DNA of 64,000 nt from a bacterium. Lineage in GTDB: Bacteria; SZUA-79; Acidulodesulfobacterales; Acidulodesulfobacteraceae. Position numbers and translations under genes: made by a program. Numbering within the stretch: position 1 is the stretch's first letter; each line of letters begins with the position of its first letter. Below the pieces are notes generated by a model, which saw nothing but the letters and a program-made list of their open reading frames with translations, did not search any database and had not been told where the DNA came from. The stretch lies in contig JAKASO010000001.1 of assembly GCA_021818985.1 (NCBI GenBank), positions 1-64,000 on the forward strand, read 5' to 3'. Below are positions 17,957 through 26,279 of the stretch, one piece after another.

Positions 17957-18904
17957 TTACACATAAGTAAGCCACTTTTTATATTTCTTGTTTTCACCTT
18001 TGACTATCTTAAAAAATTTATCCTGCAACTCAAGTGCAACCTTGCCTGCTTTACCTATGCCTATTTTTCTATCGTCTATTTCCCTCACCGGAGTAACTTC
18101 GGCGGCAGTACCGGTCAAAAACAGTTCGTCCGCAATATACAGTTCATCCCGCGTAATTCTTTCTTCTTTGACCTGAAAACCCATATCGTCTACGAGTATT
18201 TTGATCACGCTATCCCTTGTAATACCGGGAAGAACAGACGATAACGGAGGAGTTTTAACAATACCGCCCGAATAAATAAATACATTTTCCCCGCTTGCTT
18301 CGCAAACAAATCCCGATGTATCGAGCATAATTGCTTCGTCATAGCCGGCGTTAACGACCTCTTTTTTAGCAAGGACCGAGTTAATATACTGACCGGTTGA
18401 TTTAGACATACCCATAAAGGTATTTACATGAAACCTTGCATAAGACGATACTTTAGCTTTAATACCTGTTTTAAGAGCCTCTTTGCCAAGATATGCCCCC
18501 CATTTCCATACGGAAACAGCAACTCTGACATCATAATCTTTAATAAAAATACCAAGTCCGCTGCGGTCGCCGATAAAAACTATCGGGCGTATATAACACT
18601 CCTTAAAACCGTTTACCTTTATCAGTTCCTTTACGGCATTTATCATTTCTTTTTTAGTATAAGGTATATGAATTTGAAGTATGTGGCAGGAATTATATAA
18701 CCTGTCAATATGTTCATCGAGCCTGAAAACAGCCGATCCTCCGGAATCAGCCCGATAACACCTTATCCCTTCAAAAGCTCCAAGACCATAATGAAGAGAA
18801 TGTGAATTCACAGGGATATTAGCATCTTTGTAATCTAAAAATTTTCCGTCCATCCAGACTTTGGATCTGGCAAAAAGCTCATTTCTTTTAGTCATATTAC
18901 CCAT
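17957..18904 (-). CDS. ilvE: Branched-chain amino acid aminotransferase
   Basis: 315 residues, class IV (fold type IV) PLP aminotransferase. Visible are YGLGAFEGIRCY, the PLP-binding Lys168 in MSKSTGQYINS, and the C-terminal SGENVFIY, LPGITRDSVIK and GTAAEVTPVREID blocks of IlvE. It catalyses the last step in Leu, Ile and Val synthesis, and the first step of their breakdown. The gene follows mtnA with a gap of 68 bp. A GAGG lies 12 bases upstream of the first ATG; Met4 is an alternative start. Confidence 0.93.
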   Translation of the reverse strand: MGNMTKRNELFARSKVWMDGKFLDYKDANIPVNSHSLHYGLGAFEGIRCYRADSGGSAVFRLDEHIDRLYNSCHILQIHIPYTKKEMINAVKELIKVNGFKECYIRPIVFIGDRSGLGIFIKDYDVRVAVSVWKWGAYLGKEALKTGIKAKVSSYARFHVNTFMGMSKSTGQYINSVLAKKEVVNAGYDEAIMLDTSGFVCEASGENVFIYSGGIVKTPPLSSVLPGITRDSVIKILVDDMGFQVKEERITRDELYIADELFLTGTAAEVTPVREIDDRKIGIGKAGKVALELQDKFFKIVKGENKKYKKWLTYV

Positions 18905-18972
18905 GCTGCGGCCTCAATGCTTAATAAAATTATTATATTATACCAAAATCGGGATTTGGGTTATATATGTTA

Positions 18973-20016
18973 TCATTTAGAAAATAAATCTGCAATGGAT
19001 TTTTTATATGGAGGCACGGCAACACCCTTTTCGGTGATGATTGCGCTTATATATTCATTTGGCGTAATATCAAAGGCATAATTCAATGCCTTGACGCCAA
19101 GTGGAGCAATCTGCCTGCCGAAAAAACTGGTAACCTCAGTTATGTCCCTTTCTTCAATCGGTATCTCGTCTCCCGAACCTAACCTTAAATCAATGGTGGA
19201 AAGCGGGGCTGCCACATAGAACGAGACCTTGTTCTCTTTTGCAAGGACGGCAACCTGATATGTTCCTATCTTATTTGCGACATCGCCATTTGAGGCTATC
19301 CTGTCCGCACCCACGATAACGGCGTCTATTTTGCCTTTTCTCATTAAAAGCCCCGCTGAATTATCTGCAATAAGCGTAACGGGAATGTTATCCTGCATAA
19401 GTTCCCATGCCGTAAGCCTTGCTCCCTGAAGGAACGGCCTTGTTTCATCTGCTATGACCGATACGTGTTTGTTTTGTTCAACTAAAGCCCTGATAACGCC
19501 GAGCGCCGTCCCATAACCAGCAGTGGCAAGCGCACCTGCATTGCAATGAGTTAGAACGGTAGCCCCGTCTTTTATAAGTTTAGCCCCGTAAAAACCCATT
19601 TTTCTATTGATTTCGATATCCTCATTATATATTTTTAATGACTCGTCCCTTATATCTTTTACGATTTCAGGAACGCTTTTATTTTTATCCCCAATAACAA
19701 GGTTTTTGATGCGATTGGTAGCCCAACCGAGATTAACAGCTGTCGGCCTTGCCGTGAACATAAAATCGCATATCTTAAAAAATTCATCTCTGAATTTTTC
19801 ATAACCATCGGCGTTAATGGATTTTGCGCCGAGGTAAAGACCGAAGGCGGCAGCCACACCTATGGCAGGCGCCCCCCTGACAACCATATCTTTTACGGCA
19901 TTATAAACATCTTTATAATTTTTAAGCTCTAAATAAGTTATTTCCAGAGGAAGTTTTCTCTGGTCTATCATTTCCACGGTATCGTTTTGCGTTAATTTAA
20001 GAGTAAAAAATGGCAT
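18973..20016 (-). CDS. mtnA: S-methyl-5-thioribose-1-phosphate isomerase
   Basis: 347 residues, aIF-2B-related. Diagnostic motifs are MVVRGAPAIGVAAAFG, the catalytic Cys in THCNAGALATAGYGTALG, and the catalytic Asp in VGADRIASNGDVANKIGTY. It isomerises methylthioribose-1-phosphate to methylthioribulose-1-phosphate in methionine salvage, or in the dihydroxyacetone-phosphate shunt. No other salvage gene is adjacent, so the route cannot be decided. It follows gatB on the same strand by 92 bp. Confidence 0.95.
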   Translation of the reverse strand: MPFFTLKLTQNDTVEMIDQRKLPLEITYLELKNYKDVYNAVKDMVVRGAPAIGVAAAFGLYLGAKSINADGYEKFRDEFFKICDFMFTARPTAVNLGWATNRIKNLVIGDKNKSVPEIVKDIRDESLKIYNEDIEINRKMGFYGAKLIKDGATVLTHCNAGALATAGYGTALGVIRALVEQNKHVSVIADETRPFLQGARLTAWELMQDNIPVTLIADNSAGLLMRKGKIDAVIVGADRIASNGDVANKIGTYQVAVLAKENKVSFYVAAPLSTIDLRLGSGDEIPIEERDITEVTSFFGRQIAPLGVKALNYAFDITPNEYISAIITEKGVAVPPYKKSIADLFSK

Positions 20017-20108
20017 TTTTCCTCCTGCTAATAATTCATGATAATTTTTATATTTTTATATATTAATTATTTTGCCGGTTTAAGCAGGTTAAAAGATTTG
20101 CGTTTAAC

Positions 20109-21839
20109 TTAATTACCTCCGGTTCTTTTGTAACTGGCGATATATTTCCTTAAAAGCTCGTTGACCGTTTTTGGATTTGCTTTACCTTTTGTTTTTTTCA
20201 TAACTTCACCGATAAAAAAACCGGTAAGTTTATCTTTGCCACTTATTAAGTCGTTCAATTCCTTTGGATTTTCTTCAAAAACATCTTTTATTAATACCTC
20301 GATTGACTTTTCATCGGAAACCTGTGCCAGATTATTTTTTTTGATTATTTCCTCCACCGTTTTATATGGCAATAACATTCCTTTTGAAATTTCCTTGCCG
20401 GGGGCCGGCAATAGCATGTCTCCCAAAATTTCCTTGCCGGTATTTTTATTGATACTTCCTTTTTCAACCTCCAATATTAATTTTAAAAAGTTTTCAGGGG
20501 ACATGATTGTTTTTGTAATTATTTTTTTCTCATTTTCTCTATTATCAACTTTAAAAATATCGGGCAGATATGAGTAAGCCGAAGGACCGGCGGCTTCTAT
20601 CAATTCCCCGATGTTTTCGGCATCGTACATTAAATTCGGGCGGGGCGGGGAGCTTATCACCGTGAAACGGTCCTTAAAGATATCAATTCCATGGGGGGAT
20701 TTTAACGCATTTTTCAAAAATTTCGATATAAAGGCAGAATTTCTAAAATAAAAAAGAAGATCGTTTATGATCCAGTTTGCAATCTGCTTTTCATTAATAT
20801 TAAAGCCTTTAGATTTATTTATTTCAATACATTTTTCAAAAAAATACGCCACTTTTCTGTCTTGCGTAAGCACCTCCGCATCAGGCGGGGTTAAAGAATA
20901 CTCCTTAATATATTTTTTGCGTTTAACGGACGGAAGATCCGCCTCGGAGAAACTATTTCTTATATTCTCTACAAATTCGTCAGAAAGGATCAGCGGGGGA
21001 AGGTCAGGCTCTTCAAAATATCTGTAATCGTGAGCTTCTTCTTTGCTTCTCATAGATTCCGTTTTGCCTGTCTTCGAATCAAACAAGCGTGTTTCCTGCA
21101 TCACATAACCGCCGTTAATAATAGCCGAGATCTGGCGGTTAATTTCATATTCGATTGCCCTTTCGACAAACTTAAATGAATTGACATTTTTGACCTCTGT
21201 TCTTGTTCCTAATTTCCCCGTCCCTCCTTTCCTCACCGAAACATTGGCATCACACCTGAAACTGCCCTCTTCCATATTTCCATCCGAAACCTCAAGATAA
21301 ACCAAAATATCCCTTAATTCTTTTAAATAACTGACAGCCTCCTGCGCAGACCTTAAATCGGGTTCGGAAACTATTTCAACAAGGGGAGTTCCCGCCCTGT
21401 TTAAATCAACATAAGATTTGTCACCGGCATGAATAAGCTTGCCCGCGTCCTCTTCGATATGAAGTCTGTTTATCCTGATTTTCTTGTCCGTTCCGTTGAT
21501 ATTTATAATCAAAAAACCGTTTGATGAAATAGGATCGTGATACTGGGATATCTGATAGCCCTTGGGCAGATCGGGGTAAAAATAGTTTTTACGGGCAAAA
21601 AGGCTTTTTTTATTTATATTTAAATTCAAAGCAAGAGCGGCTTTTACGGCAAGTTTAACCGCGCCTTCGTTTATAACCGGCAAACTTCCAGGCAGGGCAA
21701 GGCAAACCGGACAAACAAGGGAATTCGGTTTTTGCCCGAACTTGTTTGAACAGGAGCAGAACATCTTGGTCCTTGTCAAAAGCTGAGTATGAACCTCAAG
21801 CCCTATGACCGCTTCAAAAGAATCGTCTATATATTCCAT
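20109..21839 (-). CDS. gatB: Asp/Glu-tRNA amidotransferase subunit B, with insertion
   Basis: 576 residues against about 475-480 in most bacteria. The N-terminal kinase-like cradle is intact (VIGLEVHTQL, the zinc cysteines C28, C30, C43, C46, and NLNRAGTPLVEI around 147-156), as is the C-terminal YqeY-like tail with SPENFLKLI at 447. The extra length is mainly an insertion of about 80 residues at 365-445 between the cradle and the helical domain, plus a shorter one near 473-490. GatB activates the mischarged tRNA by phosphorylating the side chain and receives ammonia from GatA. It lies 152 bp after gatA on the minus strand. Confidence 0.93.
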   Translation of the reverse strand: MEYIDDSFEAVIGLEVHTQLLTRTKMFCSCSNKFGQKPNSLVCPVCLALPGSLPVINEGAVKLAVKAALALNLNINKKSLFARKNYFYPDLPKGYQISQYHDPISSNGFLIININGTDKKIRINRLHIEEDAGKLIHAGDKSYVDLNRAGTPLVEIVSEPDLRSAQEAVSYLKELRDILVYLEVSDGNMEEGSFRCDANVSVRKGGTGKLGTRTEVKNVNSFKFVERAIEYEINRQISAIINGGYVMQETRLFDSKTGKTESMRSKEEAHDYRYFEEPDLPPLILSDEFVENIRNSFSEADLPSVKRKKYIKEYSLTPPDAEVLTQDRKVAYFFEKCIEINKSKGFNINEKQIANWIINDLLFYFRNSAFISKFLKNALKSPHGIDIFKDRFTVISSPPRPNLMYDAENIGELIEAAGPSAYSYLPDIFKVDNRENEKKIITKTIMSPENFLKLILEVEKGSINKNTGKEILGDMLLPAPGKEISKGMLLPYKTVEEIIKKNNLAQVSDEKSIEVLIKDVFEENPKELNDLISGKDKLTGFFIGEVMKKTKGKANPKTVNELLRKYIASYKRTGGN

Positions 21840-21991
21840 ATTGATTTACGCAAAAAAACCGGTAGCCTCTCAATCACTGTTTAATCGCCATGCAAATTAT
21901 ATTTTTCTTCACCGGCGGCTCAGAAAGAGGCATAATCTATTTAATTAAATTAATTAAACTGCTTAACTGTGTATCCTCCTTTTTACTTTTT

Positions 21992-23575
21992 TTATTTAAT
22001 ATTCGCGCTCCTGTCTGCCATGTCCGCCGTCCGCCCTTTCCCTTCATCAAAAAAAGACTCATGGAGAGGGGGTTTATACTTTTCTGCGAATCCTACCGTG
22101 TCTTCAATTACCTTGGCAACGCAAAGCATTTTATCTTCCGCCAGCCATGGAGCAATTATCTGCATTCCAACAGGCAGCTTAGACGCAGAAGAACTATTTT
22201 CGCCAGTAATACCGACAGGTATAGACATGGCGGGAAGATATGCAAGATTGATAGAGATCGTATATATATCCGAAAGGTACATGCTTAGCGGATCAATCAT
22301 CTTTTCACCGATCAAAAAGGCTGCCGTGGGCGAAGTTGGACCGGCTATCATATCTACTTTATTAAAAGCGTCTTTGTAGTTTTTAATAATAAGCTTTCTC
22401 ACCAATGAAGCTTTTTTGTAATAAGCGTCGTAATATCCGGCCGATAATGCAAATGTGCCTAACATAATACGCCTTTTTACCTCTTTGCCGAACCCTTTTG
22501 TCCTTGAATTCACAAACAGTTCATTAAGATCGCCAGTCTTATTCTTATCATCAATGAACCTGTAGCCGTATCTGATGCCGTCATATCTTTCAAGGTTGGA
22601 ACTTGCCTCGCTTGTTGCGATAACATAGTAAGCGGCAATGGAATAAGACGTATCTGGAAGCGAAATATCTATTGTCTGCGCGCCAAGATCCTTGAAAAGT
22701 TCCTTAACGTCCATTATTTTTTTATACACATCCTTCTCAAGCCCTTCCGAAAAAAACTCTACCGGAAATCCTATTTTCAAACCCTTTATTATGGACTTAC
22801 CGGCTTTTCTAACCAATTCGGGATAATCTTTAATTTCAAATTTCCTTGACGTATGGTCGTTTTTATCGTAACCAGCTACCGATTTTAACAGTATCGCGCA
22901 GTCTAAAACATCTTTTGCTATAGGTCCCGCCTGGTCCAACGACGAGCTGAAGGCTATTATCCCGTATCTGCTTATTATGCCGTAGGTCGGCTTCAATCCT
23001 ACCACGCCGCAGAGGCTCGCAGGCTGTCTGATAGAGCCGCCGGTATCGGTGCCAAATGAACCGGCGCACAGACCGGCACTAACACCCGCAGCAGAACCGC
23101 CACTTGAACCGCCCGGAACCCTGCTAGTATCCCACGGATTTTTCGTTATCTTAAAAGCAGAATTTTCCGTAGAAGAACCCATGGCAAACTCGTCCATATT
23201 TGTTTTTCCAAGAAAAACAAAATTATTTTCCTTTAATTTTTTAATGACGGTTGAATCATAAGGACTGTTAAAATTTTCGAGTATCTTCGATGCACATGTG
23301 GTTTTAGTATCTTTCATCAAATAAATATCTTTAATGGAAAGAGGAATGCCGGTCAGCTCGGGAAAATCTCCATCGGACGTCTTTTCAATAACCGTATCCG
23401 CCATTTTTGCATCGTCCATCGCCCTTTCAGGATCAATGGAAAGATAAGAATTAATAACAGGGTCTATCTTTTTAATCCTGTCTATATACGATTTAGTAAT
23501 ATCAACGCTTTTTATTTCTTTTTTCTTTAACAGACCGTTTAGTTCATGTATCGTCAACTCATATAAAGGCTGCAT
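21992..23575 (-). CDS. gatA: Asp/Glu-tRNA amidotransferase subunit A
   Basis: 527 residues, amidase-signature family. The Ser-cisSer-Lys triad is visible: Lys82 (GIPLSIKD), cis-Ser157 (PGGSSGGSAAG) and nucleophile Ser181 (GTDTGGSIRQPA). It releases ammonia from glutamine for GatB, so that Glu-tRNA-Gln or Asp-tRNA-Asn is transamidated. The protein is about 40 residues longer than typical, partly at the C-terminus (FDEGKGRTADMADRSANIK). It is the middle gene of a gatC-gatA-gatB run. Confidence 0.95.
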   Translation of the reverse strand: MQPLYELTIHELNGLLKKKEIKSVDITKSYIDRIKKIDPVINSYLSIDPERAMDDAKMADTVIEKTSDGDFPELTGIPLSIKDIYLMKDTKTTCASKILENFNSPYDSTVIKKLKENNFVFLGKTNMDEFAMGSSTENSAFKITKNPWDTSRVPGGSSGGSAAGVSAGLCAGSFGTDTGGSIRQPASLCGVVGLKPTYGIISRYGIIAFSSSLDQAGPIAKDVLDCAILLKSVAGYDKNDHTSRKFEIKDYPELVRKAGKSIIKGLKIGFPVEFFSEGLEKDVYKKIMDVKELFKDLGAQTIDISLPDTSYSIAAYYVIATSEASSNLERYDGIRYGYRFIDDKNKTGDLNELFVNSRTKGFGKEVKRRIMLGTFALSAGYYDAYYKKASLVRKLIIKNYKDAFNKVDMIAGPTSPTAAFLIGEKMIDPLSMYLSDIYTISINLAYLPAMSIPVGITGENSSSASKLPVGMQIIAPWLAEDKMLCVAKVIEDTVGFAEKYKPPLHESFFDEGKGRTADMADRSANIK

Positions 23576-23604
23576 TTTTCTCCTGCTTTTTGCTTAATTA
23601 TTGA

Positions 23605-23973
23605 TTATTCGATGACGGCGGGAACGATAAAATAGCCGCGATCCGAATCTGGTTCATCCGGTTCAAATTCCGGGGCATCGTTTTTTACTACATTGAAATC
23701 AAAACCGCCTGTAGCACAAACGTCTGCCTCTTTTTCTTCTTCGGCATCTTGCCTTAATAGCGGAATACTTTGCGTTTTTGACATATGCCCCACCACCGCG
23801 TCGTAGTCAAGATCTTCATGAAGCCCTTCGAGCTTTGAAGTATTGGCAGCAGAAAGCATATTGATATAATCCAGTATTTTATTAAGTTCCGCATCAAAGC
23901 CGGCAATTTCCGCTTCTTCAAAATTTAGTTTTGCAAGCTTCATCACATTTACAATATCAATATTTTTTCCCAT
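23605..23973 (-). CDS. gatC: Asp/Glu-tRNA amidotransferase subunit C
   Basis: 122 residues, slightly longer than the 95-100 usual. The N-terminal helix VMKLAKLNFEEAEI and the LNKILDYINMLS segment match GatC, which wraps around GatA and GatB and stabilises the complex. The middle has an acidic insert (LRQDAEEEKEADVCATGGFD). The start ATG is preceded by AAGG within a 10-bp tandem repeat (23981-24010). It lies 29 bp upstream of gatA and starts the operon. Confidence 0.9.
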   Translation of the reverse strand: MGKNIDIVNVMKLAKLNFEEAEIAGFDAELNKILDYINMLSAANTSKLEGLHEDLDYDAVVGHMSKTQSIPLLRQDAEEEKEADVCATGGFDFNVVKNDAPEFEPDEPDSDRGYFIVPAVIE

Positions 23974-23980
23974 TTTTTTG

Positions 23981-24010
23981 CCTTGTCTTATCCTGTCTTA
24001 TCCTGTCTTA
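23981..24010. repeat. 10-bp tandem repeat overlapping the gatC leader
   Basis: Three consecutive 10-base units (ccttgtctta, tcctgtctta, tcctgtctta) lie immediately upstream of gatC. On the minus strand the unit reads AAGACAGGAT, so purine-rich AGGA cores repeat through the ribosome-binding region. Confidence 0.8.
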
Positions 24011-24033
24011 TTTAGGGTTTAGAGAAATAAACC

Positions 24034-26259
24034 TTAAAAATCAAAATCATCTTCAATCTCTTCTATGCACCGCTCCGGTATCTCCGATAAAAACCTCGAC
24101 GGAGGATTATAAGAATAATCCCTTCCTAATTTTCTTTTTTTGGACCATGTTAGATACAATTTTTTCTTGGCTCTCGTTATCCCGACATAACATAACCTTC
24201 TTTCTTCTTCGACGGCAGATTGATCAAAAAGCGACCTTGAATGAGGGAAGGTATTTTCCTCCATACCCGCAAGAAAAACAACCGGAAATTCAAGCCCCTT
24301 TGCGCTATGAAGGGTCATAAGGGATACGGAGTCTCCACTTCTTGAACCTTCATTCGTATTCTTTTGTTTTTCGTTCATGCTATTTGCAAGATCTTCGTTT
24401 ATGGAACTCTGGTCAAGAAACTGGATTATATCTTCAAACTCCATAGAGGCGTTTATCAGTTCTTCTATATTTTCTATCCTGCTTTCATTTTCAAACGGAA
24501 CATTTAAACCGCCGGTAGATCCACCTTTAAGCATAGCCTCATACCCTGATTTTTTATAAATAACGTTTATCACGGAATTATCTCCAAGGTTTGGTTCGTT
24601 ATAAAGCCTTTCAAGATTTATTATTCCTTTATTTTTATCCGCGCTATCTTTTAACGAATTTGCCGGAAAAATCATACTTCTTACTTTTAAAATAAGCTCG
24701 AAATAGTTTTTTACATTTGCTAATTTCGATTTTAAAACAGGTGTTAGGACGCCCTTATTATAAGCGACAAGAATATCCATACTATTATTGCCTGCCGCGG
24801 CTATAATCTGACCGATCGTTTTTTCACCGATGCCTATGGGAACGGCATGTACGCTTCTTGCAAAACTTATCTTATCGAAAGGATTTACGGCAAAACGCAG
24901 AAAGGATAAGATGTCTTTTATCTCCGCCCTCTGATAAAATTTAAAGCCACCGTATATATTATACATAATTCCGTCTTTTATGAATATATCTTCGATTACT
25001 CTGGACTGCCTGTTTGCCCTGTAAAGAACGGCAATATCGGAGCCGGCATAGCCGTCTTCCCTTTTAAGCCTTTTTATCTCTTTAGATATAAAAATGGCTT
25101 CATTAAAGTCATTTTTTGCTTCAAATACCGTTATCGGCTGACCAGAGGGCCTGTCGGTATTAAGGGTTTTCGGCTTCCTGTTTTTATTTTCCTTAACGAC
25201 GCTTGAGGCTGCGCTAAGGATATTTTTAGTGGAACGGTAATTCCTCTCCAATTTTATAACTTTGCATCCTGGAAAATGCTCTTCGAACCTCAATATGTTA
25301 TCAACCGTCGCCCCGCGAAAACTGTAAATCGTCTGATCGTCGTCGCCCACCACACAGATATTGCCATGTTTTTTGCACAAAAGCCTGACTAATTTATCTT
25401 GAGCAAGATTCGTATCCTGAAATTCATCTACCATAATATATTTATAAAGACTGGAGTAGTAATCGGCTATTTCAAGATGAGCGCTAAAAAGCTTAACCAC
25501 ATTAAAGATCATATCACCAAAATCCATAGCATTGTTTTCTTTAAGCTTTTTCTGATATTCTTCGTATATCCGGCAAAAATTCTCTTCCCACGGTTTAACC
25601 GTCTTGTAAGATTCTTCGCAGGAAATCATAGAGTTTTTGTTTCGCTCTATAAAATATTTCAATTTAGCCGGCGTCCAAACCTTTTCGTTGATATTAAGGG
25701 ATTTTATCGTTAAAGTAATAAGCTTGGAAGCATCGTCGTCGTCGAATATTATAAACGAAGAAGAATAGCCGAGTGCGGACGCATATTTTCTTAAGACTTT
25801 AAGGCAAAACGAATGAAATGTGAAAAAATCCGGCAGCGCCTCCGCCGTGCTGTTTTCTAACCGGGACTGCAGAGCGGCTTGCGAAAAAGACCGCGGACAA
25901 CCGGCTGCGTCCTTCTCCTCCTTCTTCTTCTCATGTTCCGCCTCATTGTCGCCCCTAATGAACCGTTTTATCCTTTCACGCATTTCTTTTGCCGCTTTAT
26001 TTGTAAAAGTAACCCCCAGAATATTTTGAGGATCGGCCTTTCCGGTTTTAATAATGTGAAAAGCCCTTAATGTAATAACCCTCGTTTTTCCGGAGCCGGC
26101 GCCGGCCAAAATAAGCAGGGGACCCTCGGTATGGGTAACGGCTTTAAGCTGTTCGTCGTTTAATCCGGCTAAATAGCCGCGCCCGTTAAATTCCCCATTA
26201 AATTCAGAAGTTAAAGAAGAACTGTTATCCGGTTGCCTTGGTAAACAAATTTTTCGCAT
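24034..26259 (-). CDS. UvrD/PcrA-type DNA helicase
   Basis: 741 residues, superfamily 1A. Visible in order: Walker A GAGSGKTR (53-60), GVTFTNKAAKEM, TFHSFCLKVLRKYA, the Walker B region IMVDEFQDTN, VVGDDDQTIYSFRGA, NYRSTKNI, LMTLHSAKGLEFPVVFLAG and YVGITRAKKKLYL. It unwinds DNA 3'-5' in nucleotide excision and mismatch repair, and displaces RNA polymerase. There is an insertion of about 42 residues (102-143, Lys/Glu and Ser-rich) between motifs Ia and TFHSF, not usual for the family. It lies 20 bp after glmS. Confidence 0.93.
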   Translation of the reverse strand: MRKICLPRQPDNSSSLTSEFNGEFNGRGYLAGLNDEQLKAVTHTEGPLLILAGAGSGKTRVITLRAFHIIKTGKADPQNILGVTFTNKAAKEMRERIKRFIRGDNEAEHEKKKEEKDAAGCPRSFSQAALQSRLENSTAEALPDFFTFHSFCLKVLRKYASALGYSSSFIIFDDDDASKLITLTIKSLNINEKVWTPAKLKYFIERNKNSMISCEESYKTVKPWEENFCRIYEEYQKKLKENNAMDFGDMIFNVVKLFSAHLEIADYYSSLYKYIMVDEFQDTNLAQDKLVRLLCKKHGNICVVGDDDQTIYSFRGATVDNILRFEEHFPGCKVIKLERNYRSTKNILSAASSVVKENKNRKPKTLNTDRPSGQPITVFEAKNDFNEAIFISKEIKRLKREDGYAGSDIAVLYRANRQSRVIEDIFIKDGIMYNIYGGFKFYQRAEIKDILSFLRFAVNPFDKISFARSVHAVPIGIGEKTIGQIIAAAGNNSMDILVAYNKGVLTPVLKSKLANVKNYFELILKVRSMIFPANSLKDSADKNKGIINLERLYNEPNLGDNSVINVIYKKSGYEAMLKGGSTGGLNVPFENESRIENIEELINASMEFEDIIQFLDQSSINEDLANSMNEKQKNTNEGSRSGDSVSLMTLHSAKGLEFPVVFLAGMEENTFPHSRSLFDQSAVEEERRLCYVGITRAKKKLYLTWSKKRKLGRDYSYNPPSRFLSEIPERCIEEIEDDFDF

Positions 26260-26279
26260 GCAGATATGCCTTAAGTTTT

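Noticed and set aside
20161-20577. 138-codon plus-strand ORF inside gatB
   Set aside because: Hydrophobic-looking but antisense to conserved gatB sequence; no ribosome site.
21890-22379. Plus-strand ORFs opposite the gatA 3' end (132 and 136 codons)
   Set aside because: They lie antisense to a well-supported gene, have no family resemblance and no ribosome site.
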